Assembly: GCA_964639885.1 (NCBI GenBank)
Contig: CAZXEH010000033.1
Coordinates: 1 to 15,683, forward strand
Source: JAGNLA01 sp964639885
GTDB lineage: Bacteria; Caldisericota; Caldisericia; JAAYUI01
DNA length: 15,683 bases
Direction: 5' to 3'
The notes under the pieces were generated by a model. The model saw only the letters and a list, made by a program, of their open reading frames with translations, was not told where the DNA came from and made no database searches. How positions within the stretch are numbered: position 1 is the first letter of the stretch; each line of letters starts with the position of its first letter. Below, piece after piece: positions 7,298 to 15,002 of the stretch. The position numbers and the translations under genes were made by a program.

Positions 7298-7301
7298 ACT
7301 C

Positions 7302-7850
7302 GTGAAACTAGACAATACTAGGAGGGAGCTGTTAAAATACGGCTTCCTCCTTGTTTTTTTTCTGGGAGCAATTTTCTTCATAAGATCATTCATTGTCACC
7401 CCCTATGTTGTGGACATGTCTTCAATGTTTCCAACCCTGAAAAACGCCGACATAATTCTGGTCAACAGGCTTTCTTATGTAACAGACGGTCCTCACCGTG
7501 GCGATGTCATCGTTTTCGACCCACCGTCAAACTCCGGTGAATACGTCAAAAGAGTCATAGGTCTGCCAGGTGATTACATCGAGTACACCAGCGGAAAAGT
7601 CTGGATCAACGGCAACATGTTCATCGAAGATGTAGACAAAACCAAAACAAACTACGACGTATCATTTCCGATAAAGGAAAACTCGGACAAACTCACACTC
7701 AAGCTCTCCGAAAATGAATATTACGTGATTGGCGACAACCGCCAGTCATCTCTGGATTCCAGATCATTTGGCCCGATCACACGCGACAAGATCATCGGCA
7801 GGGCGTTTGTTGTGGTTTGGCCGGTTGGCAGAATCCAGGTGCTGCAATAG
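7302..7850 (+). CDS. lepB: Signal peptidase I (second copy)
   Basis: The 182-residue product is a paralogue of the gene at 6281 and aligns along its whole length with almost no gaps. It has an N-terminal membrane helix (about 13-30), Ser41 in SSMFPTL, the ILVNRLSY and RGDVIVF boxes, Lys83 in YVKRVIGLPG and the signature GDNRQSSLDSRSFG. It should therefore be catalytically competent. The GTG at 7302, 4 nt after the rplS stop, gives an N-terminus equal in length to the other copy. A strong-looking AGGAGGGAG at 7320-7328 lies inside the coding region and precedes only CTG/TTA codons, so I treat it as chance. The following rnhB gene probably overlaps its 3' end. Confidence 0.93.
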   Translation: MKLDNTRRELLKYGFLLVFFLGAIFFIRSFIVTPYVVDMSSMFPTLKNADIILVNRLSYVTDGPHRGDVIVFDPPSNSGEYVKRVIGLPGDYIEYTSGKVWINGNMFIEDVDKTKTNYDVSFPIKENSDKLTLKLSENEYYVIGDNRQSSLDSRSFGPITRDKIIGRAFVVVWPVGRIQVLQ

Positions 7851-8401
7851 GTGAAACTGCAGGGGTTGACGAAGCCGGCAGGGGGCCTCTTGCCGGGCCC
7901 GTGGTTGTGTGCGCCTGTTGTCTGACAACAAAAATCGAAGGGCTGAGGGATTCCAAAAAACTGAGTCCAAAGAAACGACAGGAATTAGCCTGCAAGATCA
8001 TTTCCGAATCAATCGTTGAAGTCTCTGTGATTTCAGCTCGAACAATCGATAAAATCAATATTTTCCAAGCAACAATGCACGGAATGAGGAGTGTTGTAGA
8101 GAGGATTTCGAAGAGGGTTGAGGTTTCAAGTGTCCTTATAGATGGCAACAAAGTGCCGAAGGGTCTTGAAAACATTGCAACGGCCATAATCAAGGGGGAT
8201 GACAAGATCGAAGAGATAATGGCTGCCTCCATTGTTGCCAAAACTTTGCGAGATCATATAATGGTAGGATACGGCTCAAGCATGCCTGGATACGATTTTG
8301 AGATTCACAAGGGTTATGGCACACAGAAGCACTTGAAGTCCATCGAAAAACTGGGTGTCACAAGGATTCATAGAAGGAGCTACAAACCATGCTCGTTATA
8401 A
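7817..8401 (+). CDS. rnhB: Ribonuclease HII
   Basis: RNase HII cuts RNA in RNA-DNA hybrids and starts the removal of single ribonucleotides from DNA. The 194-residue product has all four acidic active-site residues of the family: Asp and Glu in AGVDEAGRGPLAGPVV (residues 15-30), Asp in VLIDGN (about 111) and Asp in VAKTLRD (about 146), and the helical HKGYGT motif near the C-terminus. The start is uncertain. A TTG at 7817 gives the usual 14-15 residues before AGVDE but overlaps lepB by 34 nt; the GTG directly after the lepB stop (7851) is in another frame. rplS-lepB-rnhB neighbourhoods are common in Gram-positive-like genomes. Its stop overlaps the next gene by 13 nt. Confidence 0.93.
   Translation: MAGWQNPGAAIGETAGVDEAGRGPLAGPVVVCACCLTTKIEGLRDSKKLSPKKRQELACKIISESIVEVSVISARTIDKINIFQATMHGMRSVVERISKRVEVSSVLIDGNKVPKGLENIATAIIKGDDKIEEIMAASIVAKTLRDHIMVGYGSSMPGYDFEIHKGYGTQKHLKSIEKLGVTRIHRRSYKPCSL
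8374..8379 (+). promoter_or_regulatory. Ribosome binding site of the NERD gene, inside rnhB
   Basis: AAGGAG lies 9 nt before the ATG at 8389, within the last codons of rnhB. It fixes the NERD-protein start and shows that the 13-nt overlap with rnhB is real. Confidence 0.7.
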
Positions 8402-9111
8402 ACAAAAAGGATTACGTAAAGAAAAGGATTTTTGCCGAGACGTTCAAGATTGTTTTTGCAACCATCCTCATCATTGCTGCCCTTTTGTCAATTGCAATCG
8501 GATTCACTGGCAACCGATATTTTCTCGTTCTGGCAGTCGGCTTTTTCCTTCTTGGCTCCATCATCTTTGTCAACCGTTCAGGAGAAGTGGCCATCTGGAA
8601 ATCCGGGCACGCCGGACAGGCTATCCTTCCTAGGATGCTCGAGGTTTTACCTGATGAATACGTGATGATAAACAATGTCTCGCTCCCTGACAAAAACTGC
8701 GACATTGACCATGTGCTTGTGGGGCCAAGGTGCGTCTTCGCAATCGAAAGCAAGCATTACAATGGAGAAATCTATGGCCAGGGCGACACCTGGGGCTATC
8801 TCAAGCGCGGAAGGGCTGGAGGATTCTACAAAGGCCACATCGGAAACCCTGCCAGACAAATTAAGCGTTCGGTCTGGGAACTCAAGCAGTCGCTTGACAA
8901 TGTGCTTTCAGCAAAAGGATTTGATCCTGCAAACCTGTGGGTTGAGCCGATAGTCGTCTTCACAAACCAGAACACAACCCTCAAGATAGTGGATCCAAGC
9001 GTAACGGTTCTTTTGGCTGCCGATCTTAAAACCCATGTCGAGCAGTTTGACTGCAAGACAAAGATTGAACCGGCAGCAATGCAGCTGATACTTGACACTC
9101 TCAAGAAGTGA
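8389..9111 (+). CDS. Membrane protein with NERD (nuclease-related) domain
   Basis: The 240-residue product has two N-terminal membrane helices (about 21-39 and 44-61) and then a NERD domain (about 70-190). The domain pattern is visible as GHAGQAILPRML, then CDIDHVLVGPRCVFAIESKHYNGEI, holding Asp107, Glu120 and Lys122 in a D...E-x-K arrangement typical of the PD-(D/E)XK nuclease fold to which NERD is thought to be related. The soluble domain would face the cytoplasm if the two helices form a hairpin. NERD proteins are widespread but their biological role is poorly defined. It overlaps rnhB by 13 nt and yraN by 4 nt (GTGA), so it is an integral member of this operon and not an insertion. Confidence 0.85.
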   Translation: MLVINKKDYVKKRIFAETFKIVFATILIIAALLSIAIGFTGNRYFLVLAVGFFLLGSIIFVNRSGEVAIWKSGHAGQAILPRMLEVLPDEYVMINNVSLPDKNCDIDHVLVGPRCVFAIESKHYNGEIYGQGDTWGYLKRGRAGGFYKGHIGNPARQIKRSVWELKQSLDNVLSAKGFDPANLWVEPIVVFTNQNTTLKIVDPSVTVLLAADLKTHVEQFDCKTKIEPAAMQLILDTLKK

Positions 9112-9443
9112 ACATCGAAAAGGGCAGACAGGGAGAGGATCAGGCGTGCGCCTGGCTTGCCTCAAAAGGTTTCACGGTAATCGATCGTAACTGGCGCGTT
9201 CGCGCCGGTGAAATAGACATCATCTCAACAAAAGACCAAGAGATAGCTTTTGTTGAGGTGAAGTTCAGAAAAACCAACCTGTTTGGAGGAGCAATCTCCT
9301 CACTTTCCGAAAGACGCCTTGAACGCCTGAAGAATGCAGCACTAGTTTATATTTCTGAGCATGACCAATTCCAAGGCTTCAAAATCTCACTCAAACTGAT
9401 AGCCATCCAAAACGGCAAAATCCTTGAGATTGATTTGATATAG
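9108..9443 (+). CDS. yraN: UPF0102 (YraN) family nuclease-fold protein
   Basis: The 111-residue product has the complete UPF0102 signature: GRQGEDQACAWLASKGFTV (6-24), then RNWRVRAGEIDIIS (27-40) and IAFVEVKFRK (46-55). Asp37, Glu50 and Lys52 form the D...E-x-K set of PD-(D/E)XK enzymes. The family is often found next to rnhB or rsmI and is suspected to act on DNA or branched structures, but the function is not firmly established. A GTG start overlaps the preceding stop as GTGA, which gives the expected N-terminal length. It is the last gene of the operon; no canonical intrinsic terminator follows it. Confidence 0.92.
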   Translation: MNIEKGRQGEDQACAWLASKGFTVIDRNWRVRAGEIDIISTKDQEIAFVEVKFRKTNLFGGAISSLSERRLERLKNAALVYISEHDQFQGFKISLKLIAIQNGKILEIDLI

Positions 9444-9752
9444 AGAATCTTTTTAAAAAACTCAAGATGACATTATTGCATATTTATGCTTTGGGCGCTT
9501 TCTTCCTTCTCCCCCTCCGGGAGAAGGTGGTCAAAGACCGGATGAGGGTGTTTTTGCGGCTCCGCCGATAAAGAATTAAGTCCTTTGAGCGTCCTTATAT
9601 TGAAATCACTGGCAAAGCCAGATGATTTAATACAAACCAAGTGGTTTTCATGAAAAACACAACCTCACCCCAACCCTCTCCTGAAAGGAGAGGGAACAAA
9701 CGTCCTTTACTTCCAATACCAATATTAAATAACTTTTAGATACTTCTGGTTA
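9444..9752 (+). repeat. Convergent gap with a pair of inverted hairpin repeats (REPIN/MITE-like)
   Basis: This 309-bp gap between two converging genes holds no plausible coding frame. The left arm has a perfect 9-bp hairpin CCTTCTCCC/GGGAGAAGG (9505-9513 with 9519-9527), then GGATGAGGGTGTTTTT (9540-9555). The right arm has the same elements inverted: AAAAACACAACCTCACCCC (9653-9671), then a perfect 9-bp hairpin CCCTCTCCT/AGGAGAGGG (9674-9682 with 9686-9694). About 100 bp between them hold smaller hairpins, GCGG-CT-CCGC (9556-9565) and CTGGC-AAA-GCCAG (9609-9621). The arrangement resembles a REP doublet or a miniature inverted-repeat element. It could also help stop convergent transcripts, although the T-runs are not adjacent to the stems. 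Confidence 0.55.
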
Positions 9753-12700
9753 CTAGAACGGTGTCCAGGTTATGTCTATTCGCTTCTCCTTATCATCCCA
9801 GATGGTCTTGGCTCCGAGCACATCGGAAAGAAATCTGATAGGAACCATCGTTGTGCCTGAGATAATTTTCGGAGCCACGTCGAGAGTGTACTCGCGGTAG
9901 GCTGGAAGTTTTGAACCGTAATCAGCCTGGGCGGTCTTTTTGCCAATCCAGAGTGTCACTTTCTTTGTGTACGAGCCATCTTCAAGCTGTCCAAAAACCA
10001 GCTCTATTTTTTGCTCTTTCTGATCCCAGCTGACTTTGGCCCCGAACGCCTCAGAGATGAACCTTACAGGAACCAATGTTTTCCCTTCCACAATTGTTGG
10101 TGGAACGGCAAGCGTTGTCTGGACTCCATTGATCAGTGCCGTGTTTTTACCGATCCAGAGCGAGATGTTTGTGGTGTTCTGAGTCGAAACCGTCACTGAC
10201 AGGTCGGCTGAAGTCTGCTGGCCGTTCTCGCAGATGGCAGTAATCTTGACGGTTATGGTTTTTCCTTTATTTGATGAATCAGTCGAAACCCTGAGCATGT
10301 ACTCGCCGTTTGCATCTGGTTCTTTTGAAACAAGCTCTACTGGGAGAGACTTTGTTGATGGGAAGGAGAGCGTTGATGTGCCGTCGCAGCCAAGCACCTT
10401 AACTTTCACAGTGCCGATCTGCCCCGGATCGAGCTTGAGTTCTGGCGGGTTGAGAACGACCATGAACGGTTCAATCTCTTCGCCTGTAGGCCTGATCACG
10501 AACGGGTCGAGGCGGTCGGTTGGTATTGTGAATTTTCCGTCTTTTCCACCTATGAGCAGCTTTTTGAAAATTGGCGCGCCCTTGACCGGCTGTTCGGGAA
10601 CAAGGTAGGTCAGTTCTATCGTCGAGGTGAATGGAAGTCCGTAATCCTGTGCCGAAAACATTGGCGGTTTGTCGGCATCGATCCAGCCAACAACAATGGT
10701 TGCTGCTCCCACCCCAAAACGGGTGACCCAGAGTCCGTCGTTTGAACGGCTGAAGAATTTTGCGCCGAAATCTTCGTCACCTGGAGTTATTCTGCCAGTG
10801 TTTCTAACCTGGGCAAAGGTTTTTGAGAGTTCGGACACTGTCCAGTAGGCCAGCTTCTTTGTGCCGTCAGGATTGAAAAGTGATGATTTTGGCTGAGTTT
10901 GCCTGCCATCATACCCAATAAGCGATGATTTGGAGGCTGCAGCAAGCGAGTAGAGCTTGACGAGTTCGCCTGCCTGCACGCTTTCCGTCTGGTTGGGGTT
11001 TCCGTCAATCGACCCGGAATAGGTTGAAAGCTGCATGGTGGCGATCGATGCGTACTGGAGTTTGTTGGAATCCAGCGCTTTTCTGTACTTGTCAATTGTC
11101 TCATATAAAGCCTTGTTGTTTTTGCCAGGGTCGCTTGCAACCGAGAAGAAGGCGGGAATGTCGAAGGTGTCGAAGCATTTGCGGTCTCTGCCAGCGCTTA
11201 TCCCATTCAATTTTGCAAAGAAATCTGACCACCACTCGAAAGGTTTGTCGCCACCGACTATCAGGACTGAGTTTCTGTTTGCCTTTTTTATTGTCTTGTC
11301 GAACTCTGGAACGAGGGCTGCAAAATCCTCTGCTGTTTGGGTCAAGGCCGGTGTCAGCCTGAACCTTGTTGCGGTGAACGACCCAAAGACATCGTTCAAT
11401 CCATCGCTGTCGTAGCGTTCGGCAATCTGGCCTGCAGCTTCAAGCAATTTATCCTGCTCAAGTCCCGGAAATTCTGAAAAATCAAGCACTGGCTCGATGT
11501 TGTTCTGGCACATGTCGGCGACAATTGTATCATTTGAAGCCCATGATTTTTCATTGCCAAGAAAATCGAGCTTTGGACGCATAAGCATCCATCCCGTATC
11601 AAGCTCTGTCCTTGCGTCTTTAGAGTAATAGGGACTGCACGAAGAGTTATCCAGACAGGTTGGCAACACAGTATCAAACACGCCAAGCCTTGAGGCAATC
11701 GACGACGTGTCGCCGATGACTATCGCAAGCGGGCTTTTTAGAAGGTCTTGGGCAAACTTGGCGATTTTGTCACGATCGACAGGGAGCACCGTGATTCCTT
11801 TGGCTGGTTCGCCGTTTGGATCGTCAGTCACGATTGGGTAATAGGTGAAAGACTGGGTGAACAACGCTGGTTTTTCCTTGGGGGTACCGCTAACATTGTC
11901 GACATAGGCCATTATCAGAGGCTCAAGCCCCGGGCGATTGAACTTGTAGGCTTTGATGTTGTCGCCAAAGAAGCTGGATTTCTCAACCCCTTCGAAGGAA
12001 ACCATCGAGAACATCTCGGCCATTCGCTGGTACGTCCAATAAATCTTTCGTTTGGTCCAGGGTTTATCTTTTGCTGTCGAACCTGAGGAGATCAAGCCCA
12101 TTGAGTCAAAGAATCCTTTGTTGACCTGATCCGGGTAGAGGTCGACCAGCGAAATGTAGCACGAGCCTTCGAAATTTTGTGCTGCAGCCTGGATTGCCCG
12201 TATTGCAAAAGTTGATGCCTGTGCGTTTTCGTCATTTGCTGTGAAGTTCTTTACCTTGCCCTGTGTCACTCCGAACTCGGTCATCCACATGGGAATGTCG
12301 TTTTCAAAACCAACGTTCTTGAGGTAGCCCCTGAATCTGTCGGCAAAGAATGAAATAGCGTTTTTCTCCTTTGAGTCCGTGTAAACGTGAATGTCTACAG
12401 CGTCGAAAACCTGTTTGTGGTCAAGAGTCTTTAGAATTTGTGGGTAGGTGTCGTTTGTCACATCGCAAGCCTCGCCTGCCATGATTATTTTGCAGGTTGG
12501 ATCAGCAGTTTTTGCAGCCATCGCACAGTTTTGCAGATGATGGGCATATTCCTGGGGAGTTCCCTTCCAAAACATGCCTTTCATGTTGATCTCGTTTTCA
12601 ATCTGCCAGTCTTTTATGACCACGCCGAACGGGTTGTCGCCATCTCCGTCACCGTCATAATACTCGACAATCTCCATCACCCTTTTGGCAATCTCTGTGT

Positions 12701-14864
12701 CATCGCCTGGGTCTCTGAAGTTGAGGGTTCCGACAAACCTGACTTCCTCCCACGAAGGGAACTTCATGCCGATAAACTTCTGTTTCCACTCATCGCCTGC
12801 CCAGAGAAAGAAATCGATTCTGGCAACGGTTGGGTTCAACGGCGTCAGTTCGGTTGATATGCGCGAGTTGAAATCCTCTTCATCCTTCACACCAAGTGAA
12901 TCGAGGTATTTTCTGGTCGTCTCCTTTGAATATTTTGGAATGCCGTATGCGTTCAGGAAACCAAGCCTGTTTCTCCCCTTTGTCACCGTAGCAGAGGGCT
13001 TTGCCGGAACCTCAAACGCCGGGTTTGTAGAGATGAGTTCCTTGAGAATGCTGACAACGGCTTCATCAGTCTGCCTGTCCATCGATTCAGGAATCAATAT
13101 CGGCGTGTTGCCATCCTTGTAGGTTTTGTTCGGTGGGTTGGCGTACTGGCCATCTTTCATGTTGACCCTTGAATAAATGGTCTTCCCTTCTCCGCCAAAC
13201 TGCTTGTTTGTGGCAGCGTTTATCATCCTTATGGCGTGGTCGTTTGTTTTCTGTGCGTGATCCTTTTCAGACTGAAGCCTGATGTAGATTCCGGGGTAGT
13301 TTTTGATGTAATCGAGCGCTTCCCTCGGAGCCCAGAAGTCCATGCCGTACTTGCCAAGATGGTTTGTTGGGCACAGGTGACCATCGGGCCCTTCCCAGTC
13401 GAGGATGTATTTGATTGGTGGATCGTCGACGTATCTGCCTGCAGTGCAGGCGCCAAGGATCAAACCGAAAGACATGGTATAGTAGCCGATGTTTGCTTTA
13501 TCGACGTATGGAAGTTCGGCAATGTACTTCGTAACAGCGTTGAAGCCTGCCTGATGTATTTCGCCAGAAAAGTCGTCAGTTCCTTCTTTTGTAAGCCCTC
13601 TGCCGTCAGGATCGAAATCCACAACCACAGCACCAAGAGCGTTTGCCAGCTTTGAGGGTAGCCCACCTGCTTCAAGCTGGGTGCCGAAACCGTTGCCACC
13701 AGGAAGAACGAACACTGCAGGATACTGCTTTTGTGGGTCAAACCTCTGAGGTTTGAAAGCGTGGGTGCACTGCTTGACTTTGGAGATGGGGTTTTCAACC
13801 CAGAATTCCTCGTACTCGCCGGTATTTCTGCGTTCCTGCCTTTTGATCGTGCCAACAGACACATCGTCGAACCAGACGGTTCCTGAACCGTCGGCTACGC
13901 AGACAACATTGACTGCGCCTGTGCCTTGAGGAAGGTTAAACAGGGCTTGAACCCTTGTCCATTCTTCGCCCTGGATGTTGTCCGGCACTGTTCTCGGCAG
14001 CTGAGGGCCTGGTCTCTGCCTGCCACCGCCTCCCTTGCTTGGGATTTCAATTGTCACATAGGCTGATTTCACGTTTTTTGATTTGATCCAGGCTGTGATT
14101 CCGAACGGGCCCTGGATATTTGAGAGATTGATTTCCGCTGCCACTTTGAACGGTTTGTCGGCGTCGTTGTCGATTCGTGCGCATGTCGAGCCTTCGTGAG
14201 GTTCGTTTGAGACAGAGAGTTTTCCAGTTCCTTCCTTTTTTGTCCATTTTGTGAAACTGCCGCTTTCAACGTTTTCAAACCCAGGGTCTTCAAGATAGTT
14301 TTGCTCAATCTCTATCGTTCCCTGAACTGCTGGCTGACCTTTTACCGCCGTGACAACGATTTCATCAAACAGAGCCGAACCGGTTCCTGTGACTGTCAGG
14401 CTTATTCTGACCATCTTTGTGCCTGCCTGAACCTGAAAATCGCCGTCGACCTTCGTCCAGTCGGTATCGCCACTCATTTCTGGAGAGCATTTTGGAAACG
14501 GGAACCTGGGTTGGCTGTCACCCATCATAGCGCAATCAATTGAAGCCTGACCTTCAATGCCTTCGGTTTTGATCATCCCTGAAACGTGAATTGAGGCATA
14601 GCCTTCGGCTTTGAAGGTTTGGACGAGCGAACCGCCACCCTTTCCTTTGGATGTTATTCTGGCCGATTTTGTTTCTCTGTACCCGTTTTTCTCTATTTCA
14701 AAAACAATGCCCTTGTTTTGCTCGGGAAACACTTGCTGCTCCCAGCCGGACAGGTTGCCGTCGAAGTTAGGATTGTCGATCCTCACAGATGTTGTATCGG
14801 CAATTGCGATGTTTGGGCCTGACACGGTCAAGGCCATTGCAAGCAGGACAGCCAGTCTTCTCAT
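9753..14864 (-). CDS. Large secreted modular protein: CBM-like, alpha/beta hydrolase, glycosidase barrels, stalk domains
   Basis: The 1703-residue product starts with a signal peptide (MRRLAVLLAMALTV..., cleavage likely after AIA at 22). Then come two carbohydrate-binding-like beta-sandwiches (about 27-174 and 190-339, each with NPNF/DPGF and LFDEI/WFDDV motifs), an alpha/beta-hydrolase domain (367-612; LPGGNG oxyanion segment, Ser465 in TMSFG), a TIM-barrel like clan-A glycosidases (633-957; acid/base Glu758 in IENEIN, likely nucleophile Glu863 in MTEFG), a second barrel lacking both Glu (1085-1359), an Ig-like region, and two copper-amine-oxidase-N-like stalk domains (1567-1625 and 1636-1701, VPVRF and VPIRF). 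It probably attacks an esterified polysaccharide or glycoconjugate outside the cell; the substrate is unknown. The ATG at 14864 is chosen over one at 14903 because GGAGG lies 4 nt upstream and the signal peptide starts there. Confidence 0.85.
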   Translation of the reverse strand: MRRLAVLLAMALTVSGPNIAIADTTSVRIDNPNFDGNLSGWEQQVFPEQNKGIVFEIEKNGYRETKSARITSKGKGGGSLVQTFKAEGYASIHVSGMIKTEGIEGQASIDCAMMGDSQPRFPFPKCSPEMSGDTDWTKVDGDFQVQAGTKMVRISLTVTGTGSALFDEIVVTAVKGQPAVQGTIEIEQNYLEDPGFENVESGSFTKWTKKEGTGKLSVSNEPHEGSTCARIDNDADKPFKVAAEINLSNIQGPFGITAWIKSKNVKSAYVTIEIPSKGGGGRQRPGPQLPRTVPDNIQGEEWTRVQALFNLPQGTGAVNVVCVADGSGTVWFDDVSVGTIKRQERRNTGEYEEFWVENPISKVKQCTHAFKPQRFDPQKQYPAVFVLPGGNGFGTQLEAGGLPSKLANALGAVVVDFDPDGRGLTKEGTDDFSGEIHQAGFNAVTKYIAELPYVDKANIGYYTMSFGLILGACTAGRYVDDPPIKYILDWEGPDGHLCPTNHLGKYGMDFWAPREALDYIKNYPGIYIRLQSEKDHAQKTNDHAIRMINAATNKQFGGEGKTIYSRVNMKDGQYANPPNKTYKDGNTPILIPESMDRQTDEAVVSILKELISTNPAFEVPAKPSATVTKGRNRLGFLNAYGIPKYSKETTRKYLDSLGVKDEEDFNSRISTELTPLNPTVARIDFFLWAGDEWKQKFIGMKFPSWEEVRFVGTLNFRDPGDDTEIAKRVMEIVEYYDGDGDGDNPFGVVIKDWQIENEINMKGMFWKGTPQEYAHHLQNCAMAAKTADPTCKIIMAGEACDVTNDTYPQILKTLDHKQVFDAVDIHVYTDSKEKNAISFFADRFRGYLKNVGFENDIPMWMTEFGVTQGKVKNFTANDENAQASTFAIRAIQAAAQNFEGSCYISLVDLYPDQVNKGFFDSMGLISSGSTAKDKPWTKRKIYWTYQRMAEMFSMVSFEGVEKSSFFGDNIKAYKFNRPGLEPLIMAYVDNVSGTPKEKPALFTQSFTYYPIVTDDPNGEPAKGITVLPVDRDKIAKFAQDLLKSPLAIVIGDTSSIASRLGVFDTVLPTCLDNSSCSPYYSKDARTELDTGWMLMRPKLDFLGNEKSWASNDTIVADMCQNNIEPVLDFSEFPGLEQDKLLEAAGQIAERYDSDGLNDVFGSFTATRFRLTPALTQTAEDFAALVPEFDKTIKKANRNSVLIVGGDKPFEWWSDFFAKLNGISAGRDRKCFDTFDIPAFFSVASDPGKNNKALYETIDKYRKALDSNKLQYASIATMQLSTYSGSIDGNPNQTESVQAGELVKLYSLAAASKSSLIGYDGRQTQPKSSLFNPDGTKKLAYWTVSELSKTFAQVRNTGRITPGDEDFGAKFFSRSNDGLWVTRFGVGAATIVVGWIDADKPPMFSAQDYGLPFTSTIELTYLVPEQPVKGAPIFKKLLIGGKDGKFTIPTDRLDPFVIRPTGEEIEPFMVVLNPPELKLDPGQIGTVKVKVLGCDGTSTLSFPSTKSLPVELVSKEPDANGEYMLRVSTDSSNKGKTITVKITAICENGQQTSADLSVTVSTQNTTNISLWIGKNTALINGVQTTLAVPPTIVEGKTLVPVRFISEAFGAKVSWDQKEQKIELVFGQLEDGSYTKKVTLWIGKKTAQADYGSKLPAYREYTLDVAPKIISGTTMVPIRFLSDVLGAKTIWDDKEKRIDITWTPF

Positions 14865-14907
14865 AGCTCCTCCAGAAAGTACCCTAGCAGTTAATTTATA
14901 CATGAAT

Positions 14908-14967
14908 TTACATTTCTTTTAAGCTGCCGCCAGTTTCTTCATCTTCGTCAAAGTCCGGCGGTGTCAT
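14908..14967 (-). CDS. Possible acidic leader peptide or remnant of a gene end
   Basis: A 19-codon frame (MTPPDFDEDEETGGSLKEM) begins at the ATG at 14967 and ends 43 nt before the start of the large secreted protein gene. The open frame continues upstream to 15018 without a stop. A -10 box (TAGAAT) ends 5 nt before the ATG, so a transcript would begin at or next to the ATG, without a leader. It may be a leader peptide or the degraded C-terminus of an older gene. Its translation is unproven. Confidence 0.25.
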   Translation of the reverse strand: MTPPDFDEDEETGGSLKEM

Positions 14968-14972
14968 TATCA

Positions 14973-15002
14973 ATTCTACGCCAGTTACACTAAAATTGTC
15001 AT
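14973..15002 (-). promoter_or_regulatory. Promoter for the large secreted protein gene
   Basis: On the minus strand, ATGACA (15002-14997) and TAGAAT (14978-14973) each match the sigma70 consensus at five of six positions and are separated by 18 bp. Transcription would start near 14967-14965, about 100 nt upstream of the ATG at 14864. Confidence 0.5.

Noticed and set aside
7197..7301. Earlier in-frame ATG for the second signal peptidase, inside rplS
   Set aside because: The extra 35 residues are rplS read in another frame and would precede the membrane helix; the paralogue starts at the point matching GTG 7302.
9444..9470. Intrinsic terminator just after yraN
   Set aside because: TTTTTAAAAA is an AT palindrome without a G/C stem, and the CTTGAG/CTCAAG pair is more than 30 nt apart; it does not form a convincing terminator.
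12610..12665. DGDGDGD stretch as a dockerin or EF-hand calcium-binding domain
   Set aside because: The repeat is a single loop just before the IENE segment of the barrel; similar YDGDGxxD loops occur in this kind of glycosidase, and no second calcium-binding repeat is seen.
14865..14903. ATG at 14903 as the start of the large secreted protein
   Set aside because: It lacks a ribosome binding site and would put 13 polar or basic residues before a normal signal peptide; the ATG at 14864 has GGAGG 4 nt upstream.
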